A stretch of 10,000 nucleotides of DNA from Zymomonas sp. Its GTDB lineage: Bacteria > Pseudomonadota > Alphaproteobacteria > Sphingomonadales > Sphingomonadaceae. Position 1 is the first letter of the stretch; each line of letters begins with the position of its first letter. The translations under genes were made by a program, and so were the position numbers. The notes beneath the pieces were generated by a model, which saw only the letters and a program-made list of their open reading frames with translations, was not told the origin of the DNA and made no database searches. Below are positions 6,280 to 10,000 of the stretch, piece by piece. The stretch covers positions 1 to 10,000 of the forward strand of contig NZ_JAIWON010000079.1 of the NCBI RefSeq assembly GCF_020216885.1. Reading direction: 5' to 3'.

Positions 6280-6654
6280 GATGTCAAAAAAGGTCGATTT
6301 TATTGTCTTATCGACAAAGCTGATCCACTAACGAATATTATCCCCGTTTATCAGTCATTTATAATCTGCCCATTAGGCACGAAGTAGCTGATAAAGCATA
6401 TAGTGGCGATGATCTGCGCGAAAAGCTGCTTTTTCGAGGCATCCTTCCTGTTATTCTGCTTCATTCAAATCAGAAAGAAGATATTTCCTGCAATTTTCAA
6501 TCTTACAAAGATCGTCATCATATCGAGCGGATATTTGATAAGTTAAAGCCATTTCGACGTATCACGCTACGACAAAACCAGAAAATTTTTTTTACCTCTC
6601 TTCATATCGCAGCCGTAGAATTGTGGTTACCTTTCTTTTGCCAACCGAACCTAG
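6280..6654 (+). pseudogene. Decayed IS5-family transposase remnant with one IS end
   Basis: No start codon or intact frame remains. One frame from about 6280 reads KKGRFYCLIDKADPL, which resembles the GGF..KIHALVD.L.NPL region of the family. After a frameshift near 6360-6384, a second frame (codons phased at 6384, open to TAG 6684-6686) reads VADKAYSGDDLR, ILPVILLHSNQK, YKDRHHIERIFDKLKPFRRI and LHIAAVELWLPFF. These parallel the transposase at 4579-5382 over the C-terminal half. The second catalytic Asp (ADKAYS) and the Glu (HHIER) are kept, but the N-terminal half and the first Asp are gone. The sequence near 6637-6652 (TTTGCCAACCGAACCT) resembles the other element's terminal repeat, and CTAG follows at 6651-6654. 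It is an old, truncated copy in opposite orientation to the other element. Confidence 0.8.
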
Positions 6655-6796
6655 ATAAAAGGCCTTATATGGCAGGCTTTAAATAGTTTTGTGGCTAGAA
6701 AGAATTACAAAATAGCTAAAATATGATGACCACGATTCCTATAGGAGAGGCAAGTATTCAAAAGAGGTAAAAATTTTTATCTTCCTTATAAATTGG

Positions 6797-6814
6797 CTTC
6801 TGAAATGACAGAAG
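6797..6814 (+). repeat. Short hairpin between the IS remnant and dnaE
   Basis: CTTCTG (6797-6802) and CAGAAG (6809-6814) pair perfectly around AAATGA. It overlaps the ATG (6805) of the doubtful small ORF and would hide that start in the loop. Confidence 0.3.
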
Positions 6815-7035
6815 AGAGACAAGAAACCCCCAATAAGACAGGGTTAAAACACCTATCTTCAAACTATGGCATGAGGCTTTACACCGCGACATGGCTTTTT
6901 GTGGCAGCGCCTTTTGTTGCATTATTTATTACTGTGAAAGGCTTTTTTGAGTGCCACATAACTTTTAGGCATAGCTGGGTTGTTTTTGGGCGTTGTCCTG
7001 TTTTTGTTTTGCTTTTTCTTCGACAAAGGATTTGA
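6805..7035 (+). CDS. Doubtful small membrane protein, convergent with dnaE
   Basis: I do not recognise this 76-residue frame. From ATG 6805 it has a polar N-terminus (MTEERQETPNKTGLKHLSSN) and then one plausible transmembrane helix (about residues 31-49, TATWLFVAAPFVALFITVK). Its last 24 codons or so overlap the 3' end of dnaE on the opposite strand, and that hydrophobic tail may only be antisense dnaE sequence. There is no ribosome binding site at the ATG. An in-frame TTG at 6793 is no better placed. An AGGAGAGG at 6743-6750 is too far away. The frame is open between the IS remnant and dnaE, where nothing else is coded. It may be a real small gene, a truncated gene or chance. Confidence 0.22.
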   Translation: MTEERQETPNKTGLKHLSSNYGMRLYTATWLFVAAPFVALFITVKGFFECHITFRHSWVVFGRCPVFVLLFLRQRI

Positions 7036-10000
7036 GATCGACGGCTTTGATGCCAGACAGGCGTTTGATTTTGGCTTTTAATTCGGCGCTTAGGATATAA
7101 TGGCGACCGACCAGAAAATCAGTGGAAGCACCATCAGGTAATAATGCGCGGACATATAATTCGCCTTGGCCGCCGCGATAGCGGTTAACCAATTCCGATA
7201 AAGCAGGAAGAGCTTCGGCTTCGCCTGTTGCGACCGTCATTTTCAAGCGGACAGAGGGGGCTAAATTTTCACAGAGTTGAATGGCACGGATAGAGACACG
7301 GGGGGCTTCGTCCCCCGGTCGCCAATCTAATTCGACCTCCATGAGAACGCAGGCTTTTTCTTTGGCCGCTTGCTCTAAGTCTTTCGTGGCCTTTTCGTCG
7401 AAGCAACTGGCAAAAAATTGGCCGGAAGCGTCCGAAGCGGCGACCATCATATAACGCCGCCCACGGGCAGAATCCCGCCAGCGGACATCTTCGATCATCG
7501 CCGCCATTTGGGTTGCGATCCGTTTTTTACGATAATCTTGAGGGTTTTCGTCATCTTGCGGATAAGAAGGCGGTGCCAGACGGTTAATATCGGCGCGGCT
7601 TCTGATCCGTAGGCTGGAAAGCAAAGAGCGGTAATTGTCGATCGGATGCGAAGAGAAGAAGAAACCAAAGGCTTCCTTTTCGGCATTCATCCGTTCGGTC
7701 AGGCTCCAGATTTTATCTTCCGGTAATTTGATGGAAGGCATCGCCATTTCTTCCATACCGAAGAGACCACCCTGCCCGCTTTTCCGCATACGGTGGATAT
7801 TGGCCGCCGTGCCAATAATCATTTCGCTGCTCTGTTTGACAGCGCAACGATCAACCCCAAGAGAGTCAAAGGCACCCGCAGAAGCAAGACTTTCTAATTG
7901 CCGCCGGTTGAGATGTTCGGGATTGATACGATTGGCAAAATCATCAAGGTTTTTAAATGCGCCGTTCTTTTCACGTTCCTGACAGATATCATCCATCGCC
8001 TTTTCACCGACCCCCTTCAACGCACCAAGGGCATAGCGAACGCAGCCCTCTTCAACCGTAAAATCGGATTGGCTGCGATTGATATCGGGCGGAAGATAAC
8101 GCAAGCCAGAGCGGCGCATATCGTCAACAAAGACCTGTAACTTGTCGGTCAAAGCCATATCGAAGCACATCGCAGCAGCGTAAAATTCGGCGCGGTAATG
8201 GGCTTTTAGCCATGCGGTTTGATACGCCACAAGAGCATAGGCGGCGGCGTGGCTTTTATTAAAGCCATAGCCCGCGAATTTATCAATCAAGTCGAAAAGC
8301 TGGTTAGCTTGTGCCTCTGTGATATCGTGTTTTTTACTGCCTTCGACAAAACGCGAGCGTTGCGCGTCCATTTCTGATTGAATCTTCTTACCCATGGCGC
8401 GCCGCAACAGATCGGCTTCCCCAAGGGAGTAACCGGCCAAAACCTGCGCGGCCTGCATCACCTGTTCTTGATAAACGATGATACCATAGGTTTCTTTCAA
8501 AACCGGTTCGAGCAAAGGATGGGGATAGACGATTTCTTCGCCACCGTTTTTACGTGCGCCAAAACTCGGGATGTTATCCATAGGCCCCGGACGATAGAGC
8601 GCAACAAGGGCGATGATGTCTTCAAAACGGGTCGGTTTCACGGCAGCAAGCGTGCGCCGCATCCCTTCGGATTCCAATTGGAACACCCCAACGGTGTCCC
8701 CCTGTTTCAAAAGTTCAAAAACGGCCTCATCATCCAAGGGGATATGATCGAGATCGACTTCTATCCCGCGTTTTTTCAGCATTTGAACCGCTTTGTTCAG
8801 CACCGAGAGGGTTTTTAATCCCAAAAAGTCGAATTTCACCAATCCGGTTTTTTCAACATATTTCATGTCGAATTGCGTCACCGGAAAATCGGAACGCGGA
8901 TCACGATAAAGGGGCACTAATTGATGTAACGGTCTATCCCCGATGACCACCCCTGCGGCATGAGTTGAGCTGTGACGCGGCAGGCCTTCCAACTTCATCG
9001 CGAGATCAAGCAGACGATGGACATCTTCTTCATTTTCATAAGCCGAGGCGATTTCAGGCACGCCATTTAATGCCCTGTCCAATGTCCAAGGATCGCTGGC
9101 CTGACTGGGCACCAATTTAGCTAGACGATCTACTTGGCCGTAGCTCATTTGTAAAACGCGACCCGTATCTTTTAGAACAGCGCGCGCCTTCATTCGTCCA
9201 AAAGTGATAATCTGTGCCACATGGTCGAGACCGTATTTATGCTGCACATAGCTGATCACTTCGGAACGCCGCGTTTCGCAGAAGTCGATATCGAAATCTG
9301 GCATGGAAACACGTTCAGGATTCAAAAAGCGTTCAAACAGCAATCCCAAGCGTAAAGGATCAAGATTGGTAATCGTCAACGCCCATGCGACGACCGATCC
9401 AGCCCCAGAACCGCGTCCGGGCCCAACAGGAATCTGGTTACTTTTTGCCCATTTGATAAAATCGGCAACGATCAAAAAGTAGCCCGGGAATCCCATATTT
9501 TCGATGATATTTAATTCATATTGCAGCCGTTCTTCATAGGCTTTGCGATCGACGGGCGTGGTCATAGCCGCCAATCGTGCTTCTAGCCCTGCCCAAGCGT
9601 CTTTCCGAAGCATCAGGGTTTCGCCTTCACGGTCACCGGCAAGGCTGGGCAAAATCGGTTTTCGAACGGGGGCAGCCACCGCGCAGCGTTGCGCGATCAC
9701 CAAGCTGTTTTGAATGGCCTCCGGTATATCTTCAAATAACCGCGCCATTTCTTCGCCGGATTTCATCCATGCTTCGGGAGAGCTATGCCGACGATCGGGG
9801 CTGTCCACATAAGCGGAATCAGCAATGCAGAGCATAGCATCATGGGCAGGGTGAAAATCGGCCTCTAAAAAACACACCGGATTAGTGGCGACTAACGGAA
9901 TATCCCGATCATAGGCCAAGTCGATCAGCCCGTCTTCGGCGGCTTCCTCTATTTCTTCGGAACGGCGGGAAAGTTCGATATATAAACGATCGGGAAAGAT
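6965..10000 (-). CDS. dnaE: DNA polymerase III alpha subunit DnaE, C-terminal 1011 residues (5' end beyond right edge)
   Basis: DnaE is the catalytic subunit of the replicative polymerase. The frame is open to base 10000, so about 165 N-terminal residues (most of the PHP domain) lie outside, judged by alignment to the E. coli catalytic residues. In order there are the end of the PHP domain (DIPLVATNPVCFLEADFHPA), the polymerase palm with MPDFDIDFC carrying the first two catalytic Asp codons (9296-9298 and 9290-9292), and the third Asp in VKFDFLGLKTL (8828-8830). Fingers and little-finger signatures follow (PGRGSGAGSVVAW, RHSSTHAAGVVI, FAGYGFNKSHAAAYALVAYQ), then the helix-hairpin-helix region (YALGALKGVGEKAMDDI), the internal beta-clamp motif QGGLF (7760-7774) and an OB fold (RYMMVAASDASGQFF). 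The Lys/Gln-rich tail ends at TAA 6967-6965. No clear terminator follows the stop. Confidence 0.97.
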   Translation of the reverse strand: MFPDRLYIELSRRSEEIEEAAEDGLIDLAYDRDIPLVATNPVCFLEADFHPAHDAMLCIADSAYVDSPDRRHSSPEAWMKSGEEMARLFEDIPEAIQNSLVIAQRCAVAAPVRKPILPSLAGDREGETLMLRKDAWAGLEARLAAMTTPVDRKAYEERLQYELNIIENMGFPGYFLIVADFIKWAKSNQIPVGPGRGSGAGSVVAWALTITNLDPLRLGLLFERFLNPERVSMPDFDIDFCETRRSEVISYVQHKYGLDHVAQIITFGRMKARAVLKDTGRVLQMSYGQVDRLAKLVPSQASDPWTLDRALNGVPEIASAYENEEDVHRLLDLAMKLEGLPRHSSTHAAGVVIGDRPLHQLVPLYRDPRSDFPVTQFDMKYVEKTGLVKFDFLGLKTLSVLNKAVQMLKKRGIEVDLDHIPLDDEAVFELLKQGDTVGVFQLESEGMRRTLAAVKPTRFEDIIALVALYRPGPMDNIPSFGARKNGGEEIVYPHPLLEPVLKETYGIIVYQEQVMQAAQVLAGYSLGEADLLRRAMGKKIQSEMDAQRSRFVEGSKKHDITEAQANQLFDLIDKFAGYGFNKSHAAAYALVAYQTAWLKAHYRAEFYAAAMCFDMALTDKLQVFVDDMRRSGLRYLPPDINRSQSDFTVEEGCVRYALGALKGVGEKAMDDICQEREKNGAFKNLDDFANRINPEHLNRRQLESLASAGAFDSLGVDRCAVKQSSEMIIGTAANIHRMRKSGQGGLFGMEEMAMPSIKLPEDKIWSLTERMNAEKEAFGFFFSSHPIDNYRSLLSSLRIRSRADINRLAPPSYPQDDENPQDYRKKRIATQMAAMIEDVRWRDSARGRRYMMVAASDASGQFFASCFDEKATKDLEQAAKEKACVLMEVELDWRPGDEAPRVSIRAIQLCENLAPSVRLKMTVATGEAEALPALSELVNRYRGGQGELYVRALLPDGASTDFLVGRHYILSAELKAKIKRLSGIKAVDLKSFVEEKAKQKQDNAQKQPSYA
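7760..7774 (-). other. Internal beta-clamp binding motif of DnaE
   Basis: These codons read QGGLF, within KSGQGGLFGMEE. The motif matches the QxxLF clamp-binding pattern and lies where E. coli DnaE carries its internal clamp motif, between the helix-hairpin-helix and OB regions. Confidence 0.65.

Noticed and set aside
8378..8818. 146-codon open frame on the plus strand inside dnaE
   Set aside because: It is antisense to well-conserved DnaE palm and fingers sequence. There is no independent evidence for coding.
1..10000. CRISPR arrays, tRNA or rRNA genes, riboswitches, toxin-antitoxin or defence modules
   Set aside because: I read both strands of the intergenic gaps and found no spaced direct repeats, cloverleaf, conserved aptamer or recognisable defence protein.

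Overview
The window looks like chromosomal DNA of an alphaproteobacterium with moderate GC and AT-rich intergenic stretches. The protein set fits a sphingomonad, most plausibly Zymomonas: an MdtAB-type RND pump, a KdsD/KpsF isomerase, a PurS/PurQ-type FGAM synthase and a DnaE with an internal QxxLF clamp motif. The genus is an impression from memory, not a database result.

Layout. (1) 1-1802, minus strand: the 5' part of an MdtB-like RND permease, preceded by its MdtA-like membrane-fusion protein. The two genes lie 39 nt apart and form one operon that runs off the left edge. (2) 1803-2256: an AT-rich divergent promoter region. (3) 2257-3267, plus: arabinose-5-phosphate isomerase (kdsD), with all four expected catalytic residues. 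(4) 3268-3437: an intergenic region with two inverted repeats and a perfect TATAAT. (5) 3438-4336, plus: purS and purQ, overlapping by one base and closed by a strong hairpin; purL is not adjacent. (6) 4337-6964: the accessory part. It contains an IS5-family (IS427/IS1031-like) element on the minus strand with an in-frame stop in its transposase, an HdeD-type six-helix membrane protein with its own terminator, and on the plus strand a decayed remnant of a related element. A doubtful small membrane-protein ORF lies next to dnaE. (7) 6965-10000, minus: dnaE, the catalytic alpha subunit of DNA polymerase III. About 165 N-terminal residues lie beyond the right edge.

How the parts relate. The pump genes export small molecules across both membranes. 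kdsD supplies arabinose-5-phosphate for Kdo. PurS and PurQ are two of the three parts of FGAM synthase. DnaE is the replicative polymerase. These are ordinary housekeeping or efflux functions in conserved families.

I found no CRISPR array, phage module, toxin-antitoxin pair, defence system or RNA gene that I can support, and no convincing undescribed system. The points most worth a second look are the doubly damaged transposase, the inverted pair of related IS sequences around hdeD, the structured leaders of kdsD and purS, and the short hydrophobic ORF convergent with dnaE.
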